A DNA stretch of 64,000 bases from assembly GCF_003668995.1 (NCBI RefSeq), contig NZ_CP033068.1, positions 4,650,001-4,714,000 on the forward strand. The letters are read 5' to 3'. The notes beneath the pieces are model-generated. The model searched no databases. It saw only the letters and a list, made by a program, of their open reading frames with translations, and was not told the origin of the DNA. Made by a program: the position numbers and the translations under genes. This document shows positions 26,238 through 36,300 of the stretch, one piece after another (positions within the stretch are counted from its first letter, which is position 1; each line of letters opens with the position of its first letter). The stretch is from Flavobacterium sp. 140616W15. Its GTDB lineage: Bacteria > Bacteroidota > Bacteroidia > Flavobacteriales > Flavobacteriaceae.

Positions 26238-27644
26238 ATGTATACATTTTCAAGTAAATTAAAAACTTTTTCTTTCATCTTAATGGCCTTAGGTCTTTTG
26301 GGTATTGGGTATGGTTTTTTAAATGCACCTAAAGATATTCAAGAAGTTGAAAAAATTCTAGCTGCTGAATCTCATGGAGGTCACGGTGAAGCTACTCATG
26401 CTACTGCTGAGTCTGCTCATGGTGCACATGCTGTCGTAGCTCATGATGCTGCTGAGCCAGCTCATGAAGCACATGCTGAAGGAAAAAAAGAACACGCTCA
26501 AGTTAGTGCTGCTGATGAGCATAATAAGCATTTAAATCATGTTTTGCACCAATTGCAAAACAAACCATGGTCAGCATTATATGTTGCGAGTATCTTCTTT
26601 TTGCTACTTTCTATGGGGGTTCTTGCATTTTATGCTATTCAACACGTTGCACAAGCAGGATGGTCACCGGTACTATTTAGAGTTATGCAAGGTATAACTG
26701 CTTATTTACCTGTTGGTTCTGCTATATTTTTTGTAATTTTAGTACTTTGTGGACTTCACTTTAACCATATATTTGTATGGATGGCAGATGGAGTAACAGA
26801 TCCTACTAGTCCTAATTATGATGCTATTATTGCTAATAAAGCAGGTTATTTAAATTTTCCTTTCTGGATTATTAGAGCAGCTATATTTTTAATTGGGTGG
26901 AATTTGTATAATTATTATACAAGACAAAGATGTTTGGCTCAAGATGAAGCTAATGATGATTTGAACTATAAGAAGAATTTCAAAATGACTGCGGGATTCT
27001 TAGTATTCTTTATCGTTTCTGAGTCTATTATGTCTTGGGATTGGATTATGTCTATTGATCCACACTGGTACAGTACTTTGTTTGGATGGTATGTATTTGC
27101 TAGTTTCTTTGTAAGTGGTATCACTACAATTGCATTAGTAACTGTATACTTAAAATCTAAAGGGTATTTAGAGTTCGTGAATACAAGTCATATTCATGAC
27201 CTTGCTAAATTCATGTTTGGTATTAGTGTTTTTTGGACTTATTTATGGTTCTCACAATTCATGTTAATATGGTATGCTAATATACCTGAAGAGGTAACTT
27301 ATTTTGTAACTAGAATACAACTTTATAATCTTCCTTTCTTTGGAGCGGTTGTTATGAATTTCCTTTTCCCATTATTGATTTTAATCAATACAGATTTCAA
27401 GAGAATCAGTTGGGTTATCGTTATGGCAGGAGTTATAATTTTATTAGGACATTATCTTGATTTCTTTAATATGATTATGCCTGGTACGGTAGGGGATAGA
27501 TGGTTTATTGGTGTTCCAGAAATTGCATCAGTACTTTTCTTCTTAGGATTGTTTATTTTTGTAGTTTTCACTGCATTAACTAAAGCTCCTTTGTTACCAA
27601 AAAGAAATCCATTTATAGAAGAAAGTAAACATTTTCATTATTAA
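26238..27644 (+). CDS. actF: Alternative complex III subunit F, NrfD-like membrane protein with a His-rich insert
   Basis: 468 residues from the ATG at 26238 (MYTFSSKLKTFSF); an in-frame TTG at 26211 would add nine residues and is less likely. About ten transmembrane helices. Between helix 1 and helix 2 (about residues 40-105) lies an Ala/His/Glu-rich insert with repeated ESAHGAHAVVAHDAAEPAHE-like segments, then a more ordinary NHVLHQLQNKPW. In alternative complex III, ActF is the second NrfD-like subunit. The His-rich insert faces one side of the membrane and could bind metal (inference). Confidence 0.94.
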   Translation: MYTFSSKLKTFSFILMALGLLGIGYGFLNAPKDIQEVEKILAAESHGGHGEATHATAESAHGAHAVVAHDAAEPAHEAHAEGKKEHAQVSAADEHNKHLNHVLHQLQNKPWSALYVASIFFLLLSMGVLAFYAIQHVAQAGWSPVLFRVMQGITAYLPVGSAIFFVILVLCGLHFNHIFVWMADGVTDPTSPNYDAIIANKAGYLNFPFWIIRAAIFLIGWNLYNYYTRQRCLAQDEANDDLNYKKNFKMTAGFLVFFIVSESIMSWDWIMSIDPHWYSTLFGWYVFASFFVSGITTIALVTVYLKSKGYLEFVNTSHIHDLAKFMFGISVFWTYLWFSQFMLIWYANIPEEVTYFVTRIQLYNLPFFGAVVMNFLFPLLILINTDFKRISWVIVMAGVIILLGHYLDFFNMIMPGTVGDRWFIGVPEIASVLFFLGLFIFVVFTALTKAPLLPKRNPFIEESKHFHY

Positions 27645-27663
27645 TATTTAAAGAAATAAACAG

Positions 27664-28827
27664 ATGACAAGTTTGTTGGTAATTATAGTTTTAGTTTTAT
27701 TAGCTGTAGCATTATGGCAATTGACCAAGATATTTGATCTTACTCAGGTAGGTGCAAATTCGGACGATTCTCAGGTTGCATCTGATAACGATAATAATGT
27801 TCAAGGATATTTGATGTTCGGGTTTTTAGCATTCATATATATATTTACTATATATGGATTGATAAAATGGGGGCCATTAGTATTACATACACCAGCTTCT
27901 GAGCACGGTAGCTTGGTTGATAGTCTTATGAACATTACTTGGGTTTTAATTTTCGTAGTTCAATTTATTACTCAAGGTTTACTTTATTATTTTTCTTTTA
28001 AATATAAAGGAGATAAAGATAAAAAAGCATTATATTTTGCAGATAATAATAGATTAGAGGCACTTTGGAGTGTTATCCCAGCAGTTGTGTTGGCAGGATT
28101 AATTCTTTATGGATTGTATGCTTGGAATAATATTATGTTTGTTGATGAAGATGAAGATACAATCGTTATCGAATTATACGCTCAACAGTTTAAATGGACT
28201 GCAAGATATGCTGGACCAGATAATGTTTTAGGAAAAGCTAACGTAAGATTAATTGAAGGTGTTAACACATTAGGTGTTGATATGTCTGATCCATATTCAC
28301 AAGATGATATTGTTGTTTCAGAATTGCATATCCCAAAAGGAAAGAAAGTGCACTTCAAAATGCGTTCTCAAGATGTATTACACTCAGCTTACATGCCTCA
28401 CTTTAGAGCGCAAATGAACTGTGTTCCTGGAATGGTTACTGAATTTGCTTTTACGCCAGTTTACACTACTTCAGAATATAGAGAGTTACCATACATGGTA
28501 GAAAAAGTTGCTCATATTAATTCTATTCGTTCTAAGAAAAGTGTTGATTTAGTAGCAAAAGGTGAAACAGCTTTAGATCCTTATACTTTTGATTATTTGT
28601 TACTTTGTAATAAAATTTGTGGTACATCACACTATAACATGCAAATGAAAATTGTAGTTGATACTCCAGAAGATTATAAAAAATGGTTAAGCGATAAAGC
28701 AACATTAGCTCAGGATATTAAAGCGGCAGTAGCTCCAGCTCCAACAGAAGGTGCGGCAGGAAGTACTGATACTACTAAAGTAGATACTACTGCTAAAGTA
28801 GAAGCTCCTAAAGTAGCTATGAAATAA
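27664..28827 (+). CDS. coxB: Cytochrome c oxidase subunit II
   Basis: 387 residues. An extra N-terminal helix (LLVIIVLVLLAVALWQL) precedes the usual two transmembrane helices. The C-terminal cupredoxin domain contains the dinuclear CuA site: the histidine in DVLHSAYMPHFRAQMN and the CNKICGTSHYNM loop (Cys about 315 and 319, His about 323, Met about 326). Ala/Thr/Pro-rich C-terminal tail. It takes electrons from alternative complex III or its heme subunits. 19 bp after actF, 31 bp before coxA. Confidence 0.95.
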   Translation: MTSLLVIIVLVLLAVALWQLTKIFDLTQVGANSDDSQVASDNDNNVQGYLMFGFLAFIYIFTIYGLIKWGPLVLHTPASEHGSLVDSLMNITWVLIFVVQFITQGLLYYFSFKYKGDKDKKALYFADNNRLEALWSVIPAVVLAGLILYGLYAWNNIMFVDEDEDTIVIELYAQQFKWTARYAGPDNVLGKANVRLIEGVNTLGVDMSDPYSQDDIVVSELHIPKGKKVHFKMRSQDVLHSAYMPHFRAQMNCVPGMVTEFAFTPVYTTSEYRELPYMVEKVAHINSIRSKKSVDLVAKGETALDPYTFDYLLLCNKICGTSHYNMQMKIVVDTPEDYKKWLSDKATLAQDIKAAVAPAPTEGAAGSTDTTKVDTTAKVEAPKVAMK

Positions 28828-28858
28828 TATTTATTTAAGAAATTTAAAGTATACATAT

Positions 28859-30655
28859 ATGTCAGCAGAAGGTCACGATCACGGACAAGATCACGAACAC
28901 GAACACCACCATAAAGACACATTCATTACTAAATATATCTTTAGTATTGATCACAAAATGATTGCCAAGCAATACCTTATTACGGGTATTATTATGGGGG
29001 TAATTGGTATTGCAATGTCCTTGCTTTTTAGAATGCAATTAGCATGGCCTGAAGAGTCTTTCAAAATTTTCAATGTTTTATTAGGAGATAAGTTTGCACC
29101 AGACGGGGTTATGACTAATGACGTTTATCTTGCGTTGGTAACCATTCATGGTACCATCATGGTATTCTTCGTTTTAACTGCCGGTTTGAGTGGTACGTTT
29201 AGTAACTTATTGATTCCACTTCAAATTGGAGCACGAGATATGGCTTCTGGATTTATGAACATGGTATCTTACTGGTTGTTCTTCTTATCAGCAGTAATAA
29301 TGTTGTCTTCTTTATTTGTTGAAGCTGGACCTGCTTCTTCTGGATGGACGATTTATCCTCCACTAAGTGCTTTACCACAAGCGATTCCTGGTTCAGGAAC
29401 TGGTATGACTTTATGGTTGATTTCTATGGCAATATTTATTGCTTCATCATTAATGGGATCTCTAAATTATATCGTTACTGTTATAAATTTAAGAACAAAA
29501 GGGATGTCTATGACTAGATTACCTTTAACCATATGGACATTTTTTGTAACTGCAATTATTGGAGTTATTTCATTCCCAGTATTATTATCAGCAGCATTAT
29601 TGTTGATTTTTGATAGAAGTTTTGGTACTTCATTCTTCTTATCTGATATTTATATCGCTGGAGAAGTTTTACATTACCAAGGTGGTTCACCAGTTTTGTT
29701 CGAACACTTATTTTGGTTCTTAGGACACCCTGAGGTATATATTGTTATCTTACCTGCAATGGGACTTGTTTCTGAAATTATGGCTACGAATTCTCGTAAA
29801 CCAATTTTTGGATACAGAGCGATGATTATGTCAGTTTTGGCAATTGCTTTCCTTTCAACAATCGTTTGGGGTCACCACATGTTCGTTTCAGGGATGAATC
29901 CATTTTTAGGATCTGTATTTACATTTACAACTTTATTGATTGCAATTCCTTCTGCTGTAAAAGCGTTCAACTGGATTACAACTTTATGGAAAGGTAACTT
30001 ACAATTTAATCCTGCAATGTTATTCTCTATCGGAATGGTTTCTACTTTCATCACTGGAGGTTTAACAGGGATCATTTTAGGAGATAGTACTTTAGATATT
30101 AACGTTCACGATACTTACTTTGTAATTGCTCACTTTCACTTAGTAATGGGTATCTCTGCACTTTATGGAATGTTTGCTGGTATTTACCACTGGTTCCCTA
30201 AAATGTATGGAAGAATGTTAAATAAAAACTTAGGTTATATTCACTTTTGGGTAACTGCAGTTTGTGCTTACGGAGTATTTTTCCCAATGCACTTTATCGG
30301 ATTAGCAGGTTTACCAAGACGTTATTATACAAATACAAGCTTTCCTTTATTTGACGATTTACAAAATGTAAATGTTTTAATAACTGTATTTGCTTTAGTA
30401 GGAGGAGTTTTCCAATTGGTATTCTTGTATAACTTCTTTAGTAGTATTTTCTACGGTAAGAAAGCAGTACAAAACCCATGGAAATCTACAACTTTAGAGT
30501 GGACTACACCAGTGGAGCATATTCACGGAAACTGGCCAGGAGAAATTCCTCACGTTTACCGTTGGCCATATGACTACAGTAATCCAAACTATGACGTTGA
30601 TTTTGTACCTCAAAACGTACCAATGAAAGAAGGAGAAGAAGTTCTTCATCACTAA
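28859..30655 (+). CDS. coxA: Cytochrome c oxidase subunit I
   Basis: 598 residues, 12 transmembrane helices. Present are the CuB ligands ([10 protein letters not shown] and WGHHMFVSG), heme a/a3 histidines in [16 protein letters not shown], and the glutamate of XGHPEV that marks an A1-type proton channel. The N-terminus is His/Asp/Glu-rich ([16 protein letters not shown]), unusual for subunit I, with another His pair at the very end. It reduces oxygen to water and pumps protons. Subunits III and IV are not nearby. A strong terminator follows 9 bp after the stop, so this is the last gene of the operon. Confidence 0.97.
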   Translation: MSAEGHDHGQDHEHEHHHKDTFITKYIFSIDHKMIAKQYLITGIIMGVIGIAMSLLFRMQLAWPEESFKIFNVLLGDKFAPDGVMTNDVYLALVTIHGTIMVFFVLTAGLSGTFSNLLIPLQIGARDMASGFMNMVSYWLFFLSAVIMLSSLFVEAGPASSGWTIYPPLSALPQAIPGSGTGMTLWLISMAIFIASSLMGSLNYIVTVINLRTKGMSMTRLPLTIWTFFVTAIIGVISFPVLLSAALLLIFDRSFGTSFFLSDIYIAGEVLHYQGGSPVLFEHLFWFLGHPEVYIVILPAMGLVSEIMATNSRKPIFGYRAMIMSVLAIAFLSTIVWGHHMFVSGMNPFLGSVFTFTTLLIAIPSAVKAFNWITTLWKGNLQFNPAMLFSIGMVSTFITGGLTGIILGDSTLDINVHDTYFVIAHFHLVMGISALYGMFAGIYHWFPKMYGRMLNKNLGYIHFWVTAVCAYGVFFPMHFIGLAGLPRRYYTNTSFPLFDDLQNVNVLITVFALVGGVFQLVFLYNFFSSIFYGKKAVQNPWKSTTLEWTTPVEHIHGNWPGEIPHVYRWPYDYSNPNYDVDFVPQNVPMKEGEEVLHH

Positions 30656-30663
30656 AAATATTT

Positions 30664-30695
30664 AAAACCTCTACTCTTAGTAGAGGTTTTTTTTT
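30664..30695 (+). terminator. Terminator of the act-cox operon
   Basis: AAAACCTCTAC (30664-30674), loop TCTTA, GTAGAGGTTTT (30680-30690) and more T residues. Its T tail overlaps the TTG -33 element of the ruvB promoter. Confidence 0.9.
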
Positions 30696-30722
30696 GTCTT
30701 ATTTTTTCTTTATCTATCTTTG
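30694..30722 (+). promoter_or_regulatory. Promoter of ruvB
   Basis: TTG (30694-30696), an 18-bp spacer and TATCTTTG (30715-30722). The ATG at 30727 lies only 4 bp after the -7 element, so the mRNA would be leaderless or nearly so. Confidence 0.65.
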
Positions 30723-30726
30723 CTCA

Positions 30727-31749
30727 ATGAATGAGAATTTAGATCCAACTACGAATAGCTATAATCCAGAAGAATTTGATCTTGAGAAAAGATTAAGGCC
30801 ACTATCATTTGATGATTTTGCAGGTCAGGACCAGGTTTTAGAAAATCTGAAAGTCTTTGTAGCAGCAGCCAACCAACGTAATGAAGCATTAGATCATACA
30901 CTTTTTCATGGGCCTCCGGGACTAGGGAAAACAACTTTGGCCAATATACTTGCCAATGAGTTAGAGGTTGGAATTAAGATTACATCAGGGCCAGTTTTAG
31001 ATAAACCAGGAGATTTAGCTGGTTTGCTAACTAATCTTGATGAAAGAGATGTTTTGTTCATAGATGAAATCCACCGATTGAGCCCAATCGTTGAAGAGTA
31101 TTTGTACTCAGCAATGGAAGATTTTAAAATAGACATCATGATAGAATCCGGGCCAAATGCAAGAACAGTACAAATTAACTTAAATCCTTTTACTTTAATT
31201 GGAGCGACAACGCGTTCAGGTTTACTTACAGCCCCAATGCGAGCTCGTTTTGGTATTTCATCACGATTACAATATTATACTACAGAACTTTTAACTACAA
31301 TTGTAGAAAGAAGTGCTTCTATATTAAAAATGCCAATTTCATTAGATGCTGCAATCGAGATTGCAGGACGTAGTCGTGGAACTCCTCGTATTGCAAATGC
31401 TTTGTTGCGACGTGTTCGAGATTTTGCACAAATTAAAGGAAACGGAACAATCGATTTGAGTATTGCTCAATATGCTTTAAAAGCATTAAATGTCGATGCA
31501 CATGGTTTAGATGAGATGGATAATAAAATTCTTCTTACTATAATTAGCAAGTTCAAAGGAGGGCCAGTTGGATTGTCTACACTTGCAACGGCAGTTTCTG
31601 AAAGTAGCGAAACCATCGAAGAGGTATATGAACCATTCTTAATTCAAGAAGGATTTATTATGAGAACTCCAAGAGGGCGAGAAGTTACTGATAAAGCATA
31701 TAAACATTTAGGCAAGATAAACACGAACATTCAAGGCGGATTATTTTAA
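30727..31749 (+). CDS. ruvB: Holliday junction branch migration ATPase RuvB
   Basis: 340 residues from the ATG at 30727 ([20 protein letters not shown]). A TTG 33 bp upstream lies in the promoter and is rejected. AAA+ core: GPPGLGKTT (Walker A), [10 protein letters not shown] (Walker B), GATTRSGLL (sensor 1), [10 protein letters not shown] (arginine finger region), then the winged-helix C-domain ending [19 protein letters not shown]. It drives branch migration with RuvA, which is encoded 27 kb away at 57783. Confidence 0.97.
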   Translation: MNENLDPTTNSYNPEEFDLEKRLRPLSFDDFAGQDQVLENLKVFVAAANQRNEALDHTLFHGPPGLGKTTLANILANELEVGIKITSGPVLDKPGDLAGLLTNLDERDVLFIDEIHRLSPIVEEYLYSAMEDFKIDIMIESGPNARTVQINLNPFTLIGATTRSGLLTAPMRARFGISSRLQYYTTELLTTIVERSASILKMPISLDAAIEIAGRSRGTPRIANALLRRVRDFAQIKGNGTIDLSIAQYALKALNVDAHGLDEMDNKILLTIISKFKGGPVGLSTLATAVSESSETIEEVYEPFLIQEGFIMRTPRGREVTDKAYKHLGKINTNIQGGLF

Positions 31750-31759
31750 TTTTTTAAGC

Positions 31760-31870
31760 TATTTACTTTGGCAGTTCGCTCCGCTCTTGCCCTGCTGTTT
31801 ACTATATTTTTTTCTTAAAATCCTTGCAAAGGAAGGATTTCAAGAAAAAGGATGTCGTTCTCATCAGTGC
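31760..31870. repeat. Candidate intergenic repeat element with hairpin upstream of queG
   Basis: The gap holds a GC-richer stretch (GTTCGCTCCGCTCTTGCCCT) and an imperfect hairpin, TCTTAAAATCCTT/AAGGATTTCAAGA (31813-31845), followed by AAAAAGGATGTCGTTCTCA. This looks like a dispersed flavobacterial repeat of the kind I recall from intergenic regions of related genomes, but it cannot be verified here. If so, the ATG at 31852 is part of the repeat. Confidence 0.4.
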
Positions 31871-32820
31871 TAAAACCGTTTCTAGATAATTTCACGTTGA
31901 TAAATTCTAAAAGTACATATTCACAATTTATTAAATCCGAAGCCAAAAGACTCGGATTTTTGTCTTGTGGTATATCTAAGGCTGGTTTTTTAGAGAAAGA
32001 AGCACCACGTTTAGAAAATTGGTTGAATAAAAACCATAATGGTCAAATGGCTTATATGGAAAACCACTTCGATAAGCGATTAGATCCTACTTTATTAGTC
32101 GATGATTCCAAAAGTGTTGTGTCGCTTTTACTTAATTATTATCCATCAGAAACTCAAGAAAAAGATAGTTTTAAGATATCAAAATATGCCTATGGACAAG
32201 ATTACCATTTTGTAATTAAAGAAAAGCTTAAAGAATTACTTCATTCAATTCAGGAGCAAATAGGAGACGTTACTGGACGCGTATTTGTAGATTCTGCACC
32301 AGTTTTAGATAAAGCTTGGGCAGCAAAAAGTGGCCTAGGCTGGATTGGTAAAAACAGTAATTTAATTACTCAAAAAGTAGGTTCTTTTTACTTTATAGCA
32401 GAACTAATTTTAGATTTGGACTTAGAATATGACTATGCTGCAACAGATCACTGTGGTTCCTGTACTGCGTGTATTGATGCATGCCCAACAGAAGCAATTG
32501 TCGCTCCTTATGTTGTTGATGGAAGCAAATGTATTTCCTATTTTACAATTGAATTAAAAGAGAGCATCCCGCAAGAAATGAAAGGAAAGTTTGATGATTG
32601 GGCTTTTGGGTGTGATACTTGTCAAGACGTTTGTCCATGGAATAGATTTTCGAAAGCACACTCTGAACCATTATTTAATCCCAATCCAGATGTTATGGCA
32701 ATGTCAAGAAAAGAGTGGATCGAGATTACCGAAGAAACATTTCGTGTAGTGTTTAAAAATTCACCAATTAAAAGAACGAAATTCGATGGACTTAAAAGAA
32801 ATGTAGATTTTTTGAAATAA
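31852..32820 (+). CDS. queG: Epoxyqueuosine reductase QueG
   Basis: 322 residues as drawn. The ATG at 31852 lies in the repeat-like element, and family-like sequence begins only around [18 protein letters not shown], so a TTG at 31897 ([10 protein letters not shown]) may be the true start. Features: the N-terminal cobalamin-binding domain with [20 protein letters not shown] and the tandem [4Fe-4S] motifs [12 protein letters not shown] and [11 protein letters not shown]. It catalyses the last step of queuosine synthesis in tRNA using cobalamin. It is not clearly in an operon with ruvB (102 bp gap). Confidence 0.94.
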   Translation: MSFSSVLKPFLDNFTLINSKSTYSQFIKSEAKRLGFLSCGISKAGFLEKEAPRLENWLNKNHNGQMAYMENHFDKRLDPTLLVDDSKSVVSLLLNYYPSETQEKDSFKISKYAYGQDYHFVIKEKLKELLHSIQEQIGDVTGRVFVDSAPVLDKAWAAKSGLGWIGKNSNLITQKVGSFYFIAELILDLDLEYDYAATDHCGSCTACIDACPTEAIVAPYVVDGSKCISYFTIELKESIPQEMKGKFDDWAFGCDTCQDVCPWNRFSKAHSEPLFNPNPDVMAMSRKEWIEITEETFRVVFKNSPIKRTKFDGLKRNVDFLK

Positions 32821-33398
32821 ACTTTTTATTAATTTTTTTTGATAAATATTATGTATTCTGTGTTATTAATGTTAATAAAATTTGTTTTTTTATTAAAATG
32901 TACTCCAATAATGATGCAAAATAGTATTGAAATATGCCAAAGATGCAATTTTTAACTATGTCTTTTTTGTTTGTTTTAGTGTTTGAATTTAAGTTAGTTA
33001 CGAGTTTTATTGTTCGATTTTTTTGATAAATATGTCTTATGTTGTTATAATTAAAACGTATTGTTATCCAAAAGTTATTTTTTTATCTATTAAAACAGAA
33101 AATCTTCCGCAAAAAGGGTATTTCATCGACAAAATAGGTAGTTTGACGACTAATCTAGTAATTTTTTTGTTGTTTATATACTTTCGCCCCACCAAACTAC
33201 CTAATATATAAACTTTAAGACGAATTTGAGTCGAACCTAATTTATTTATGGCGCTTATTTTATATTACTTTTTTAAAGTTTCAGAAAATCTTGTTCTTAG
33301 ATTTTCAGGTCAATGGTTCCTTTTTTTTAATTTAAATTTTTCGAATTCCTTTATTTGGTTTTCGAATTCCTATAGTATTACCCCTAAGAAAACTGTCT
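32821..33398 (+). promoter_or_regulatory. Long upstream region of the giant adhesin gene
   Basis: 578 bp with no convincing gene; a 62-codon frame at 33023-33211 overlaps the promoter and is rejected. It holds a near repeat of TTTTTTTGATAAATAT (about 32838 and 33018), two CGAC boxes 20 bp apart (33127-33130 and 33147-33150, in TCATCGAC and TTGACGAC), and a TACTTTCG -7-like element (33179-33186) about 29 bp further on. Two 13-bp direct repeats, TTTTCGAATTCCT, lie 21 bp apart (33338-33350 and 33359-33371) just before the start codon. Transcription from near 33193 would give a leader of about 200 nt. Confidence 0.5.
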
Positions 33399-36300
33399 AT
33401 GCAAAATTGTACTCTTAAAATGCTTAATTTCTTTAAGTACTTATTTTTTATTGTATTTTTTTTATTCTCAACCAACTTATTCTCACAAATTTGCGGAACT
33501 CCTGGAGGGGATGGACCTGTTACAGTAAATAGCTCTGTAAATACATATTATCCTATTGCGGGCGATATTACATTGAATGCAAGTGGCCAATCTGTAATGT
33601 TGGCTAAAGTACCTGATACAGATAGGCATGGAAATAATTTTGGTACAATTCCAATTTCTGTAGGAGATTTAGTCTTGATTATCCAAATGCAGGATGCTTC
33701 AATAAATTATGCTAATAGTAATTTGTATGGTTCTGGAATTTCCAATATTGGGCCTGGTGGCTTAGGAGCCACCGGATTTACAGCTATTGGGAATACTGGT
33801 ATTTTTGAATATGTTATTGCTACAAATAATGTCCCACTTACTGGTGGGAATTTAACGTTTAAAGGTACTGCAGCTAATGGAGGTACTTCTAATAGTTATT
33901 TTAATGCTACAGCAACCACGGATAGAGGAAAGCGAACTTTTCAAATAGTTAGAGTGCCTCAATATTCTAATTTAACTTTAACAAAAGCTATAACAACCCC
34001 ACCTTTTAATGGTGTTGCAGGAGGTATTATTGCTTTTAATGTTTCTGGGGCTTTCGATTTTAATAGATTCACTATAGATGGAACAGCAAGAGGTTTTAGA
34101 GGTGGGTATAGTCCTATAGCTAACTCAGGTATAAATAATTCAACTACTTATGTAGGTGATGCTTCACTGACTACTATTTCTGGAAAAGGAGAAGGAATTG
34201 CAGGTACACCAAGGTATATGTGGGATGGATATAATGCAGTAGATAATTTAGTAGAAGGTATGCCAGGAGGATCAGCTGGTAGAGGAGCCCCTGCCAATGC
34301 AGGTGGAGGTGGAAATGATCACAATGCCGGTGGTGGTGGTGGTGGTAACGGAGGTTATGGTGGTTTAGGTGGCTATGGATGGCAAGGTGGTGGTGGAGTA
34401 CAATGGTCGCAAACGAATATTCAGAATACTGGAGGAGGAAGGCCTGGTTTTAAATCTTTTACAACAACCAATCCGGAGCTAACTAGACTTATCATGGGTG
34501 GAGGTGGTGGTGCCGGAGATGCTAATAATGCCACAGATGGAGTTAAAGGTGGTGTAGGAGGAGCTATTGTGCTTATTAATGCAGGGACTGTAAAAGGACC
34601 TGGTACGATTGAAGTAAATGGAAGTAATGGTGCTGCTGGTGTTTTCCAAAGTTCATCCGATGGAGCAGGTGGAGCAGGTGCAGGAGGGACAGTGCTTTTG
34701 AATATCTCTGGAGCTACTACAGATATAATTACAATTAATGCGAACGGAGGAAGAGGAGGACATACAGCAAATGATACTAAAAATGAACACGGACCTGGTG
34801 GTGGTGGTGGTGGTGGAATTATTAGACATAACATTGCGGTAGCAAATGTTACAACTTCTGTACTAGGAGGAGCATCAGGTTTAACAAATGGGACAGGGGG
34901 TACTAATCATGGTGCTGTGGCAGGGGAAAAAGGTATTGTAGCCGCTTTTGCTAATAATGCGCTACCTCCATATTTGCAAGTCAATTCCGATTGTTTTCCT
35001 ATTCTTACTACTACAGTAAAAGCTTTGCCAACAGCATCAGCTTGTAACTCGATTGATGAAAAGGTTTCTTACGAAATTCAAATAAAAAATACTGGTGTTG
35101 GAAATGCAGCTGGAGTCTTTTTAGATTTTAGTTTTCCTGCAAATATAGGATTCGATTCTGCTACAGCTACATATTCAGTTGGTACAGCATCAGGACCTTC
35201 TGGAGCTTTGGTAAATACAGCTACAAGTAATAGACCTTTATTTGGAGGATTTAATATTGCACAAAATGGAGTGGTTACAATAACCTTAGTGGGGAAAGTA
35301 ACAGGGACTATTGCTGCAGGAGTATATAGTTCTAATGCACAGGCCTTGTATTTGGATCCAACACGTTTATCGGGTAGTGATACTAGAAAAATAACAGCAT
35401 TTAGAAATAATTCTGGCGGAACAAATACAACGTATCAAGGTGGTCAGGGGGATGTTCCAGGTTCAAATTTTAATGGTACAAGTACTAATCTAGATGATAT
35501 AACAATTTTAGCCTTACCGGCAACACCAACAACTACGGTTACACCAACAAGTTGTACTGTACCAACAGGAACAATAAAGGTAGATACTCCTGTTAATGGC
35601 TCTGGAATCATTTATACAATTAAAGGGACAAATCCAGTAACGACACCAATAAGTAATACTTCAGGTATTTTTTCTGGATTGGCACCAAATACTTATGTGG
35701 TTACTACAACAAATGCAGATGGGTGTATTTCTCTCCCGACTAATGGTATAATTATCAACGCAGTTGCAAACGCACCAAGAACTACTGGTGCTTCCGTTTG
35801 TAAAGGGAATACCGTTGGAGCTTCATTAACAGCTACGTCTACATCATGTTCAAGTGGTAATATAAAGTGGTATCTTAATGCTACAGGTGGGACACCAATA
35901 GTTGGTGCTAACGGGACTTCATTTAATCCTTTTGAAATTTCAGATTCTGGTTTAACATCGGCTAGTGCTCCACAAACGAAAACGTATTATGCAGCTTGTG
36001 ATGATACAAGTTGTAGAACTGCAGCTAATTTTGTTATTAATGCAGTACCTATTATTACTAGAATAACCCCAGCTTCACGATGCGATGCAGGAACAGTAAT
36101 TTTGGAGGCTACGGCATCAGCAGGAACAATTAATTGGTATGCTGATCAAACAAGCACTACAGTATTGGCTACGGGAACGAGTTTTAGCACACCAAATTTA
36201 TCCACAACAACTACGTATTATGTTGGTGTAACTGATAATGGCTGTACTTCAAATAGAACTGCTGTTGTAGCAACTGTAAATGCTTCCCCAACAATTAATT

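Noticed and set aside
33023..33211. 62-codon frame upstream of the giant gene
   Set aside because: It overlaps the presumed operator and promoter, and no family or signal was recognised.
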